Shown: positions 1 through 7,489 of the stretch, piece by piece
Numbering within the stretch: the first letter of the stretch is position 1
Layout of the letters: every line of letters starts with the position of its first letter
Assembly (NCBI GenBank): GCA_035504175.1
Contig: DATJSJ010000181.1
Location: forward strand, 1 to 22,712
DNA: 22,712 nucleotides
Origin: DATJSJ01 sp035504175
GTDB taxonomy: Bacteria; Pseudomonadota; Alphaproteobacteria; Acetobacterales; Acetobacteraceae
Reading direction: 5' to 3'
Notes under the pieces: model-generated
What the model was told of the DNA's origin: nothing
Databases searched by the model: none
Seen by the model: only the letters and a program-made list of their open reading frames with translations
Program-made: the position numbers and the translations under genes

Positions 1-995
1 TAGGCGCTGGGCGCGACCGCCCGGCCGGCCAGCCGATCGAGCAGCAGCGCGCCGGCCTTGCGGCCGATCTCCAGCGCCGGGATTTGCACGGTGGTCAGGC
101 TCGGCGAGACGACGCGGCCGATCTCCAGGTCGTGGAAGCCGGCGACGCCCAGCGCCTCCGGCACCTTGATGCCAAGCTTGCGGCTTTCCAGCACCGCGCC
201 GACGGCGAATACGTCGCTGGTGAAGAACAGCGCATCGACCTCGGGCTGCTCGGCATGCACGGCGCGCAGCACGCGGGCGCCGGTCTCCAGCCGGATCGCC
301 GCCTCGTCGCGCACCACCTGCACCGGCAGCGGATCGAGCCCGGCCTGGCGCATCGCGGCGCGATAGCCCTCGGCGCGGTGGCGGGCGCGCTCGTTGTTCC
401 GGCTCGGGCCGTTGACGAACAGGATGCGCCGATAGCCGGCGCCGATCAGCTCCGCCGTCATCGCCGCCGCGGCGGCGCGGTTCGAGTAGCCCACGACCAT
501 GTCGATCGGCTCGTCACCGGTCTCCCAGGTCTCGACCACCGGCAGGCCGAAGCCGCGCAGCAGGGTGCGCGTGTCGGCGGTGTGCGTGAGGCCCGTGAGC
601 ACCAGCGCGTCGGGCCGGCGCTCCAGGATCGAGCGCACCTGGCTCTCCTCGACATCGGTCTTGTAGCCGCTCGACGAGACGATCAGCCCGAGCCCGGCCG
701 CGGCGATGACATCCGAGACGCCTTCGAGCGTGTCGGCGAACAGCGAGTGCCGCAAGGTCGGGACGATCGCCGCGACCAGGCCGCTCGCCCCGGAGGTGAG
801 TCCGCCCGCCAGCCGGTTGGGCACGTAGGCCAGTGCTGCGATCGCCTCGGTCACGCGCTGACGCGTCAGTGGCGTGACCTTCTCGGGATGCCGCAGCACG
901 CGCGACACGGTCATCTTGGTCACCCCGGCGCGCGCCGCCACCTCGGCCATGGTGGCACCCGGACCGACCCTGCTGCCGTTTCCGGCCTGGCTCAC
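1..995 (-). CDS. LacI-family transcriptional repressor, GntR (gluconate)-like; 3' end cut by window edge
   Basis: The minus-strand frame is open from a GTG at 995 to the window edge (331 codons), so only the last few residues of a roughly 340-residue LacI protein are missing. An N-terminal helix-turn-helix (MAEVAARAGVTKMTVSRVLR, about residues 16-35) is followed by the hinge YVPNRLA and a periplasmic-binding-like sugar domain. That domain includes a DALFFTSDVFAVGAV stretch and a C-terminal SPSLTTVQIP stretch. TKMTVSR, the YVPNR hinge and a GYKTDVEE segment recall E. coli GntR, the LacI-type gluconate repressor. I chose GTG 995 because GAGGGG lies five bases upstream. The gene is divergent from the epimerase-like gene at 1101 with a candidate operator between them, so control of that gene and autoregulation are likely. 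A gluconate-like effector is inference from resemblance only. Confidence 0.9.
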   Translation of the reverse strand, partial: MSQAGNGSRVGPGATMAEVAARAGVTKMTVSRVLRHPEKVTPLTRQRVTEAIAALAYVPNRLAGGLTSGASGLVAAIVPTLRHSLFADTLEGVSDVIAAAGLGLIVSSSGYKTDVEESQVRSILERRPDALVLTGLTHTADTRTLLRGFGLPVVETWETGDEPIDMVVGYSNRAAAAAMTAELIGAGYRRILFVNGPSRNNERARHRAEGYRAAMRQAGLDPLPVQVVRDEAAIRLETGARVLRAVHAEQPEVDALFFTSDVFAVGAVLESRKLGIKVPEALGVAGFHDLEIGRVVSPSLTTVQIPALEIGRKAGALLLDRLAGRAVAPSA

Positions 996-1059
996 GCTGT
1001 CCCCTCGCCGGTCTCGCTGCCCATCGCGCCGGACCGTTGCGCATCCTGCGCCGGAAATC

Positions 1060-1077
1060 TAGGATACCGGTAACATC
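1060..1077. promoter_or_regulatory. Candidate LacI/GntR-type operator between divergent genes
   Basis: The site TAGGATACCGGTAACATC is centred on CCGG. The core TACCGGTA (1065-1072) is a perfect palindrome, and the two 9-base halves agree at 6 of 9 positions. The right half (read on minus, GATGTTACC) matches, from memory, the E. coli GntR operator type with TTACC/GGTAA arms. It lies between the GntR-like repressor (start 995) and the gene at 1101. A weak plus-strand promoter, TTGCGC (1037-1042), 17 bases, TAGGAT (1060-1065), would have its -10 box inside the site, as expected for repression. Binding is inferred. Confidence 0.55.
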
Positions 1078-1100
1078 AAAGATGAAGGATTGGGAGGATC

Positions 1101-2213
1101 GTGGATTTCTTCGCGGACGGGATGCCCGCCGAGGCCTTGCGGCGCCGCGTCGGGCACATGTCGCAACTGGCCGGCGTGCGGCTGCTCGCGTCCGACAACG
1201 GCGCGTCGCGCGGCGTACGGCTGATCGAGTTCCGCACCGGCACCGGGTTCAGCTTCGAGATCGCGGTCGATCGCGGCTTCGACGTCGGACGCTGCGAGTT
1301 CCGCGGCGCCTCGCTCGCCTGGCTGCCGCCGACGCTGCTGCCGGGCCCCTGGTTCTTCGAGGACCAGAGCGGCTTCGGCTGGCTGCGCACCGGGCTCGGC
1401 GGCTTCAACAACACCTGCGGCCTGGTGCATATCGGCAATCCCGAGGAATCCGACGTCGCGCACTACAATTTCCCGGCGCGGGCGCGGGAGCGCTACGGCG
1501 TGCATGATCGTGCGGCGCTGATCCCGGCGGAACTCGTCGGCTTCGACGCGCGCTGGAACGGCCCGCGCTACGTGCTCGAAGCCACCGGCCGGGTGACGCA
1601 AGCGCAGACCTACGGCGAGACGCTGGTGCTGACGCGCCGCTATCGCGCCGAGATGGGCGGCAACTGGTTCGCCATGGAGGACGAGGTCGAGAACCAGGGC
1701 TTCCTGCCGGCCGAGCACATGCTGCTCTATCACATGAACATCGGCTTCCCCTTCGTCGACGAGGGTGCGGAGTTCATCGCGCCGGTCGCCGGCCCGCCGA
1801 AGCTGCTGTTCGGCACCGCCGATGTCGCCGATTCCCGATCCTGGTCGCGCTTCATCGCGCCGCAAAAGGACTGGGTGCAGCAGACCTTCGCGCATGACAT
1901 GGTCCCGGACGCGCACGGCGAGGTCGAGGTCGCGATCTTCAATCCGCGCCTGTTCGGCGGCACCGGCCTGTCGGTGCGCTACGACCATGGCAGCATGCCG
2001 CGCTACATCGAATGGCGCATGATGGGCGAGGGCCAGTACGCGGTCGGCATCGAGCCGTGCAGCAACGGCTTCGGCCGCGACGCCGTGCGGGCTGCGGGCG
2101 AGCTGATCGTGCTGCAACCAGGCGAGCGGCGCCGCTACAGCACCGTCGTCTCCGTGATCGGTGCGGAACGGGCGGCGGCGCTGCGCGAGGCCGCAGCGCG
2201 GGTGGCGCGATAG
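1101..2213 (+). CDS. DUF4432-family aldose 1-epimerase-like protein
   Basis: This is a 370-residue cytoplasmic protein of the galactose-mutarotase-like (DUF4432) fold. No signal peptide or membrane segment is visible. Family-like features are an early ALRRRVGHMSQLAGVR segment, a nucleus with FEIAVDRGFDVG (about residues 51-62), GLGGFNNTCG (about 99-108), LLYHMNIGFPF near residue 213, and a C-terminal EPCSNGFGRD. Proteins of this fold bind and probably mutarotate aldoses, but substrates are largely unassigned. The GTG start at 1101 follows GGGAGG (1092-1097) closely; an ATG at 1122 is an alternative. It is divergent from the GntR-like repressor and converges with the next regulator, ending 26 bases from that gene's stop. 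It is probably controlled through the dyad at 1060-1077. The sugar handled is unknown. Confidence 0.85.
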   Translation: MDFFADGMPAEALRRRVGHMSQLAGVRLLASDNGASRGVRLIEFRTGTGFSFEIAVDRGFDVGRCEFRGASLAWLPPTLLPGPWFFEDQSGFGWLRTGLGGFNNTCGLVHIGNPEESDVAHYNFPARARERYGVHDRAALIPAELVGFDARWNGPRYVLEATGRVTQAQTYGETLVLTRRYRAEMGGNWFAMEDEVENQGFLPAEHMLLYHMNIGFPFVDEGAEFIAPVAGPPKLLFGTADVADSRSWSRFIAPQKDWVQQTFAHDMVPDAHGEVEVAIFNPRLFGGTGLSVRYDHGSMPRYIEWRMMGEGQYAVGIEPCSNGFGRDAVRAAGELIVLQPGERRRYSTVVSVIGAERAAALREAAARVAR

Positions 2214-2239
2214 CGCGGCGGCGTGCGGGTGATCGCGGC

Positions 2240-3322
2240 CTACGCGCTCTCGCGGTCGACGATCTCGAACCCGAGGCTCACGAGGTTCGGCAGATGCGGC
2301 TCGCCGCGCAACCGGCCAAGCAACTGGCGCACCGCGCGACGCCCCATCTCGTAGCGCTCCACCCGCACCGTCGTCAGCGACGGATGGAGCTGGGCCGCCA
2401 GCTCCATGTCGCCATAACCGGCGATGGCGATCCGCTGCGGGATCCGCCAGCCGCGCCGATGGCATTCCTGCACCGCGCCGACCGCCAGCGTGTCGCTCGA
2501 GAAGAAGATCGCGTCGATATCGTCATGGCGTGCGGTCAGCAAACCGAGCGCATGCGCGCCGCCGGCGGCGGTGATCGGGACCTCGACCTCCATGTCGGCA
2601 TGGTTCGCGAAGCCGAGCGCCGACAGCGCCGCGTGATAGCCGGCGCGGCGCTGCTGCAGCCGGTCGTTGCCGTGGATCGGCGTTGAGACGAAGCCGATGC
2701 GCCGGTAGCCCTTGGCCGCCAGGTGCATCGTCATCGCGTAGGCGGTCTCGAAATTGGAGATGCCGACCAGCATGTCGATCGGCGCCCGGCCCTTGATCTC
2801 GGAGATCTCGACGATCGGCGCGCGGCTCGCCAGCAGCAGCTCGCGCGCCGGCTCGCTCTGCACGAAGCTCTGCAGGATCATGCCGGCCGGACGCCAGCCG
2901 AGCAGCGCCTTGACCGCCTGCTCCTCGGCCTCCGGCGTGAACTCGCCCTGGATCAGCAGCAGCATGTAATCGTTGTCGTGGCATTCGTCGGACATGCCCT
3001 GCACCTGCTCGGCGATGCCCGAATTGATTAGCGGCGGCACGACGGTGCCGATGATGCGGCCGCTGCCTTTCATGCTGGAGGCGATGCGTGACGGGACGAA
3101 GCCGGCGGCGTCGATCGCCTCGAGCACGCGCGCGCGCGTCCCCGGCGAGACCAGGTCGGGGCTGGTCAGCACGCGTGAGACGGTCATCGGCGCGACGCCG
3201 GCGCGCCTGGCGATTTCGCGCATGCCCATCCGCCCGAGCGGACGCCTGCCCGTCTGCGGCTCCTCCTCCGGCATCTCCGTGTCCTGTGCCGTATCCCGCG
3301 GTGTCCGGCGGTCGGACATCAT
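2240..3322 (-). CDS. LacI-family transcriptional regulator (second)
   Basis: This 360-residue regulator is complete. A polar extension of about 30 residues precedes the helix-turn-helix MGMREIARRAGVAPMTVSRV (about residues 32-51) and the hinge region FVPSRIASSM. A type-1 periplasmic-binding-like domain follows, with typical segments such as DAIFFSSDTLAVGAVQ and a near-C-terminal HPSLTTVRVERYEMGRRAV. It probably senses a sugar or derivative and represses the divergent importer operon starting at 3776. The intervening 453 bases hold a strong LacI-type dyad (3564-3581). The start is uncertain: the double ATG at 3322 has a weak ribosome site, and ATGs at residues 17 and 32 would also retain the DNA-binding domain. 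It resembles the regulator at 1-995 in overall type, but its sequence is clearly different. Confidence 0.92.
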   Translation of the reverse strand: MMSDRRTPRDTAQDTEMPEEEPQTGRRPLGRMGMREIARRAGVAPMTVSRVLTSPDLVSPGTRARVLEAIDAAGFVPSRIASSMKGSGRIIGTVVPPLINSGIAEQVQGMSDECHDNDYMLLLIQGEFTPEAEEQAVKALLGWRPAGMILQSFVQSEPARELLLASRAPIVEISEIKGRAPIDMLVGISNFETAYAMTMHLAAKGYRRIGFVSTPIHGNDRLQQRRAGYHAALSALGFANHADMEVEVPITAAGGAHALGLLTARHDDIDAIFFSSDTLAVGAVQECHRRGWRIPQRIAIAGYGDMELAAQLHPSLTTVRVERYEMGRRAVRQLLGRLRGEPHLPNLVSLGFEIVDRESA

Positions 3323-3563
3323 CGGGCGGACCCGTGGCCAGGGATAGTGGTCCGGCGTCCGGATCGGGCGGCATCGGCGGGACCGGAACCCGGTCGCCCC
3401 GCGTCATGCCCGAACCACCGGTGCCGGGCCGAGCCAGCGTGTTCCGTTTCCGCCGGACCGGACCCGGAACAATCGCCCCTGCCCGCGATCCGCCGCATGC
3501 GCTTGTCCGAGGCCGCGCTCATCCGCCATTCGCCAGAGAAAAGGACGCGGCTTGAACCGCCGC

Positions 3564-3581
3564 GATGGTTCCGGTACCATC
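3564..3581. promoter_or_regulatory. Strong candidate LacI-family operator
   Basis: GATGGTTCCGGTACCATC is an 18-base inverted repeat with one mismatched pair and a central CG, the usual LacI-family geometry. Its half-site GATGGTACC differs by one base from GATGTTACC in the site at 1060-1077. A plus-strand promoter-like pair, TTGAAC (3552-3557) and TACCAT (3575-3580) with a 17-base spacer, overlaps it, so binding would block initiation toward the permease gene. Which of the two LacI proteins binds here is not known; the adjacent one (2240-3322) is favoured. Confidence 0.65.
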
Positions 3582-3676
3582 CCATGCTTGCGACTGAGGC
3601 CGCAAGAGCGGGCCGGGCGGCGCTGGCGGTCCGGCCCGTGCTTCACCGGCACGGCGACCATTCGACTCCATCGCCT

Positions 3677-3709
3677 CATTATAATAGTATGATGTTCTGA
3701 CGTGCGTCA
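3677..3709 (+). promoter_or_regulatory. Promoter-proximal -10 box with two dyads
   Basis: A perfect TATAAT sits at 3680-3685 in an otherwise GC-rich region, inside an 18-base imperfect palindrome (3677-3694; 7 of 9 pairs). Immediately downstream, TGACG-TG-CGTCA (3698-3709) is a perfect-arm inverted repeat that would cover the early transcribed bases. No good -35 element is visible at 16-18 bases, which could mean activator dependence. TTATAA is self-complementary, so a -10 box can be read on either strand. Confidence 0.4.
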
Positions 3710-3775
3710 CCGTGCAGGTGCCGCGATCGGATCAAGGCCCGGAACAGGGCGGCGGTCGCGGCGGGAGGAGCGTCG

Positions 3776-4801
3776 ATGGAGAAGGCCGCGGAGAGCGGGC
3801 GCGCGGGCGGAGGGTTGCAGTCCTGGCGGGCGCGCGCGATCGATCTGATCGCGGTCGGCGAGGTCGGCGTGATCGCGGCCCTCCTGCTGCTCGTCGCCCT
3901 GTTCTACGCGCTGCAGCCGGCCTTCCTGTCGGAGCGCAACGTCCGCGCCATCCTGCAGGTCGTCTCCTTCGTCGGCATCATCGCGATCGGCCAGACCTTG
4001 CTGCTGGTGGCGGGCGAGTTCGACCTGTCGGTCGGCTCCAATGCCGGGCTCTCCGCGGTCGTCGCGGCGCGGCTGATGACCATGTTCGCACTGCCGGTGC
4101 CGCTCGCCATCGTCGGCGGCCTGCTGACCGGCGCCGCGGTCGGCGTGGTCAACGGTATCGTTGTGGTCAAGCTGCGCATCCCCGCCTTCATCCAGACGCT
4201 CGGCATGCTGTTCATCGGCCAGGGTTTGATCCAGGTGGTGACGAACGGCGCGCCGGTCTATCCGCTGCCGCCAGCGGTCAGCACCGTCGGCATGGCGACG
4301 GTCGTGTTCGGGCTCGGCTGGAGCTTCGTGTTCTTCATCGTCGCCGCCGCCCTCGCCGATTTCGTGCTGCGCCGCACGGTGCTCGGCCGCAACATGTACG
4401 CGACCGGCGGCAACCCGGAAGTGGCACGGCTGGTCGGCATCAACACCGACCGCTACAAGATCGGCGCCTTCATCACGATCGGCATTCTCGCAGCCGTCGC
4501 CGGCATGTTCGTGATGGCCGATCTCGAGAGCGGCACCACCTCGATCGGCAGCGGCTGGGAGCTGGCGGTGATCGCCGGCGTCGTGGTCGGCGGCGTCAGC
4601 CTGTTCGGCGGCGCCGGCACGATGGCCGGGGGCATCGTCGGCGTGCTGCTGCTGCAGGTGGTGAGCAGCGGACTCGTGGTCGCCGGCGTCAGCTCCAACT
4701 GGCAGCAGATCGCGGTCGGCGTGATCATGGTCCTGGCGGTCGGGCTCGACATCGCCCGCCGCCGCTATTTCACCGTCGGCGCCGGCGCCCGACAATCCTA
4801 G
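3776..4801 (+). CDS. CUT2-type sugar ABC transporter permease (RbsC-like), system 1
   Basis: This 341-residue inner-membrane protein has about eight to ten hydrophobic segments beginning near residue 27. Hallmarks of the ribose/xylose-type permease family are IAIGQTLLLVAGEFDLSVGS (about residues 73-92), the mid-protein GRNMYATGGNPEVARLVGI cytoplasmic loop that contacts the ATPase, and VVVGGVSLFGGAGTMAGGIV near the C-terminus. It forms the transmembrane channel, probably as a homodimer, because the operon encodes only one permease. The start is ATG 3776 with GGGAGGAG six bases upstream. It is first in the operon and is followed 82 bases later by the binding-protein gene; a short CCGGCG/CGCCGG stem with a four-base loop (4848-4863) lies in that gap. 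The substrate is not evident. Confidence 0.93.
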   Translation: MEKAAESGRAGGGLQSWRARAIDLIAVGEVGVIAALLLLVALFYALQPAFLSERNVRAILQVVSFVGIIAIGQTLLLVAGEFDLSVGSNAGLSAVVAARLMTMFALPVPLAIVGGLLTGAAVGVVNGIVVVKLRIPAFIQTLGMLFIGQGLIQVVTNGAPVYPLPPAVSTVGMATVVFGLGWSFVFFIVAAALADFVLRRTVLGRNMYATGGNPEVARLVGINTDRYKIGAFITIGILAAVAGMFVMADLESGTTSIGSGWELAVIAGVVVGGVSLFGGAGTMAGGIVGVLLLQVVSSGLVVAGVSSNWQQIAVGVIMVLAVGLDIARRRYFTVGAGARQS

Positions 4802-4883
4802 AGCACGGGATCGGAGCGGAGCGTCGGTTCACGCGGCGGACGAGCGACCGGCGATCGCGCCGGACAACGAGGGAGGACACAGA

Positions 4884-5864
4884 ATGTCGACATCGACGCA
4901 TCGCGGCCTGGCGATGGTTCGCGCGCTGCTCGGGGCGGCTGCATTCGCGGCCGTGATCGGTACCGCCGGTGCCGGGTTCGCGGCGGACAAGGCGCTGCTC
5001 TGGGTGCAGCCGATGCGCGATCATCCGGTGCACCGGCTGATGCAGGCCGGCTTCCTGAACGAGTGCAAGAAACTCGGCTTCACCTGCGAAGTCGTGGGCA
5101 ATCCGAGCGCCACCAACTACGACGTCGCAGCCACCATTCCGCTCGCCGAGGCGGCGCTGGCGCGGACGCATTTCGGCGCCGTCGCGGTCTACGGTCCGGG
5201 GCCGGAGATCTATCCCTATATCGGCAAACTCGGCCGTGAGGGCATTCCGGTGGTGACCTGGCACGTGCTGCCCAAGCAGGGCTCGGTGCCGGGGCTGAAG
5301 GCCGCGACCGGCGAGGACATCACCCAGGCCGGCACCGCCGCCGCGGACGCAATGGGCGCCAGGCTCGGCGGCAAGGGCGTCATCGCACTCACCCAGGGCA
5401 GCTCGAACGAGACCGAGAACGTCATGTCGGCGGCGTTCCGCGCCGAGATCAAGGCCAGGTATCCCGACATCACGGTGCTCGCGACGCAGATGGAGGGTTT
5501 CGAGCCATCGGCCGCGGCGTCCAAGGCGGTCGGCATTCTGCAGGCGCATCCCGACGTCACCGCCGCCTTCTCGACCACCGGCAACGGCGTGCAGACCTGG
5601 TCGCAGGCGGCCCGCACGGCCGGGCGCAAGCTCGTCATCATCGGCATGGACTACATCCGGCAGAACCTCGACATCGTCAAAGCCGGCGAGGCCTACGGCC
5701 TGGTCGCGCAGCCGCTGTACGAGGAGGGTGCGAAGACCGCCGATCTCGCCGCGGCACTCGCCGAGGGCAAGACGGTGCCGTACCTGAATCCGCTGCCGGC
5801 CAAGGTGATCACGGCGGAAGATCTCGGGCCGTACTACGCCATCCTGAAGGCAGCCGGACAGTAG
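4884..5864 (+). CDS. Periplasmic sugar-binding protein of ABC importer, system 1
   Basis: This 326-residue solute-binding protein has a Sec-type signal peptide: a basic start, a hydrophobic stretch LLGAAAFAAVIGTAGAG, and probable cleavage after GFAA at about residue 34. The mature part has the two-lobe type-1 periplasmic fold (Peripla_BP_4 class): an opening LLWVQPMRDHPVHRLMQAGF strand-helix, then a second lobe beginning GKGVIALTQGSSNETEN and later TAAFSTTGNGVQTWSQAA and KLVIIGMDYIRQNLD. It would deliver a monosaccharide-like ligand to the 3776-4801 permease. ATG 4884 is supported by GGGAGG at 4871-4876. A strong stem-loop follows the stop codon before the ATPase gene, which may favour high expression of this protein relative to the ATPase. 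The ligand is unknown. Confidence 0.92.
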   Translation: MSTSTHRGLAMVRALLGAAAFAAVIGTAGAGFAADKALLWVQPMRDHPVHRLMQAGFLNECKKLGFTCEVVGNPSATNYDVAATIPLAEAALARTHFGAVAVYGPGPEIYPYIGKLGREGIPVVTWHVLPKQGSVPGLKAATGEDITQAGTAAADAMGARLGGKGVIALTQGSSNETENVMSAAFRAEIKARYPDITVLATQMEGFEPSAAASKAVGILQAHPDVTAAFSTTGNGVQTWSQAARTAGRKLVIIGMDYIRQNLDIVKAGEAYGLVAQPLYEEGAKTADLAAALAEGKTVPYLNPLPAKVITAEDLGPYYAILKAAGQ

Positions 5865-5876
5865 ACCATCGCATCC

Positions 5877-5904
5877 GGGCGGGGCGCCGGCGGCGTCCCC
5901 GCCC
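5877..5904 (+). promoter_or_regulatory. Intercistronic GC stem-loop between binding-protein and ATPase genes
   Basis: GGGCGGGG (5877-5884) pairs perfectly with CCCCGCCC (5897-5904) around a 12-base loop, starting 12 bases after the binding-protein stop codon. No T-tract follows, so it is not a classic terminator. Such structures after binding-protein genes in other ABC operons stabilise upstream mRNA or reduce read-through, setting binding-protein excess; that role here is inference. It ends 19 bases before the next start codon. Confidence 0.6.
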
Positions 5905-5923
5905 CTGCCGCAAGGACGCAAAC

Positions 5924-7489
5924 GTGGTCGATGATCCGACCGACCATAAGCTGATCGAGGCGCGTGGCATCGCCAAGAGCTTTTCCGGCGTGCAGGCACT
6001 GCGCGGCATCGACTTCGCCGTCGCCGCCGGCAGCATCCATGCGCTGCTCGGCCAGAACGGCGCCGGCAAATCGACCCTGATCAAGATCCTCAACGGCGTG
6101 CATCCCGCCGGCGCCTATTCCGGCAGCATCCGGCTCGGCGGCGCGGTGGCAGAGTTCCGCTCACCGCACGAAGCGCGCGCCGCCGGCATCGCCTATGTGC
6201 CGCAGGAGATCGAGGTGCTGGAGCAGCTCTCGGTCGCCGAGAACGTCTTCGCCGGCCGCACCAATCTCGGCCGGGGCGTGCTGATGCGGCGGCGGCAGCT
6301 CGAGGCGCGGACGCGCGATCTTTTCGCGCAGCTCGGGCTTGCGATCGACCCGACGGCGCTGGTCGCGTCGCTGACCTCGGCGCAGCGCCACCTGGTGATG
6401 ATCGCTCGTGCGCTCGCCCTCGGCCCGCGCGTGCTGATGCTCGATGAGCCCACGGCCTCGCTCTCCGGCGCTGAGGTGGAGCGGCTGTTCGGCGTGCTGC
6501 GCCGGCTGAAGGCGCAGGGCGTCACCATGATCTACATCACCCATCGCCTGCCGGAAGTGCTGGCGGTGTGCGACCATGCCACGGTGATGCGGGACGGACG
6601 CATCGCGGCCGAGTTCACGCGCGCCGAGTTCGACGAGGCGCTGTTCATCTTCGCCATGTCCGGCCGCCGCCTGCACGGGCTCTATCCGGATCACGAGCCG
6701 CCGGCGGCGGCACCCGTGGTGCTCGAGGTTCGCGGCCTGTCGCTGGCCGGCCAGGCGGGCGCGCACCATGCCGTGACCGATGTCAGCTTCACGCTTCGCG
6801 CCGGCGAGATCGTCGGCCTCGCCGGGCTGCTCGGGTCCGGGCGCACGGAGATCCTGCACGCTTTGTATGGGCGCGTGCCGCTCGCCACCGGCTCGTTACG
6901 GGTGGACGGCACGGCGATCCATCTGCGCTCGCCCGCCGACGCGCGCCGCGCCGGCATCGCGCTGCTGACCGAGGACCGCAAACGCGACGGATTGCTGTTC
7001 AATCTCGGCGCCGGCGCCAATATCACGATCGGCAATCTCGGACCGCTCTCGCTCGGCGGCATCGTCAACGGCGAGCGGGAACGCCGGGCGGTGCTTGACG
7101 GCCTGCGGGCGCTCAACGTCAAGGCCTCGTCGCCGCAGGCGTCCGTCGCGCATCTCTCCGGCGGCAATCAGCAGAAGCTGCTGTTCGCGCGGGTGCTGAT
7201 GCGCGCCCCCCGCGTGCTGCTGCTCGACGAACCGACCAAGGGCGTGGACGCCGCGACCCGGCACGAGATCTACCGGCTGATCGTCGACCTGGCCGGCAGC
7301 GGCGTGGCGCTGCTGGTAGTCGCCTCCGAGCTCGAGGAGGTCATCGGGCTGTGCGACCGCTGCCTCGTCATCGCCGACGGGCGGATCGTCGGCGCATTCG
7401 GAAAGGCGGAGAACAGCGAGGACCGGATCCTGCGCTGCATCGCCGCGGCTCAGGCGCAGCGGCAGCGGCCGGAGAGCCGGGCGCCATGA
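5924..7489 (+). CDS. CUT2-type sugar ABC transporter ATP-binding protein (RbsA-like, two domains), system 1
   Basis: This 521-residue cytoplasmic ATPase has two fused nucleotide-binding domains. Domain 1 has Walker A GQNGAGKST (43-51), a weak signature around LTSAQRH (150-156), Walker B LMLDEPTASL (171-180) and switch histidine H207. Domain 2 has the family's unusual Walker A GLLGSGRTE (301-309), a full signature LSGGNQQ (411-417) and Walker B LLLDEPTKGVD (432-442). This asymmetry is normal for RbsA/XylG/MglA proteins. It energises uptake through the permease at 3776-4801. The GTG start at 5924 follows AAGGA (5911-5915). Its last bases overlap the next gene by four (ATGA), so the dehydrogenase is translationally coupled to it. 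Confidence 0.94.
   Translation: MVDDPTDHKLIEARGIAKSFSGVQALRGIDFAVAAGSIHALLGQNGAGKSTLIKILNGVHPAGAYSGSIRLGGAVAEFRSPHEARAAGIAYVPQEIEVLEQLSVAENVFAGRTNLGRGVLMRRRQLEARTRDLFAQLGLAIDPTALVASLTSAQRHLVMIARALALGPRVLMLDEPTASLSGAEVERLFGVLRRLKAQGVTMIYITHRLPEVLAVCDHATVMRDGRIAAEFTRAEFDEALFIFAMSGRRLHGLYPDHEPPAAAPVVLEVRGLSLAGQAGAHHAVTDVSFTLRAGEIVGLAGLLGSGRTEILHALYGRVPLATGSLRVDGTAIHLRSPADARRAGIALLTEDRKRDGLLFNLGAGANITIGNLGPLSLGGIVNGERERRAVLDGLRALNVKASSPQASVAHLSGGNQQKLLFARVLMRAPRVLLLDEPTKGVDAATRHEIYRLIVDLAGSGVALLVVASELEEVIGLCDRCLVIADGRIVGAFGKAENSEDRILRCIAAAQAQRQRPESRAP

Larger units (their letters stand above)
3323..3775. other. Long intergenic control region between a LacI regulator and the first ABC importer operon
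   Basis: This 453-base stretch has no convincing gene; open frames here are short and arginine/proline rich. It contains the CCGG-centred operator (3564-3581), a promoter-like pair overlapping it, a TATAAT box (3680-3685), and two dyads near 3677-3709. It ends in GGGAGGAG (3763-3770) just before the permease ATG. The length suggests two regulatory inputs or a long leader for the importer operon. Confidence 0.6.

Noticed and set aside
84..1073. Long plus-strand open frame (329 residues) opposite the first LacI gene
   Set aside because: Its histidine/arginine-rich composition is a reverse-strand shadow; the opposite strand encodes a recognisable LacI repressor over the same bases.
1059..2465. 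Long minus-strand open frame (468 residues) over the epimerase-like gene
   Set aside because: It spans the ends of two recognisable genes and has low-complexity composition typical of GC-rich shadow frames.
4848..4863. CCGGCG/CGCCGG stem with four-base loop before the unit 1 binding-protein ribosome site
   Set aside because: A 6-bp stem of this composition is expected by chance in such GC-rich DNA, so I noted it in the permease entry but did not list it as an element.
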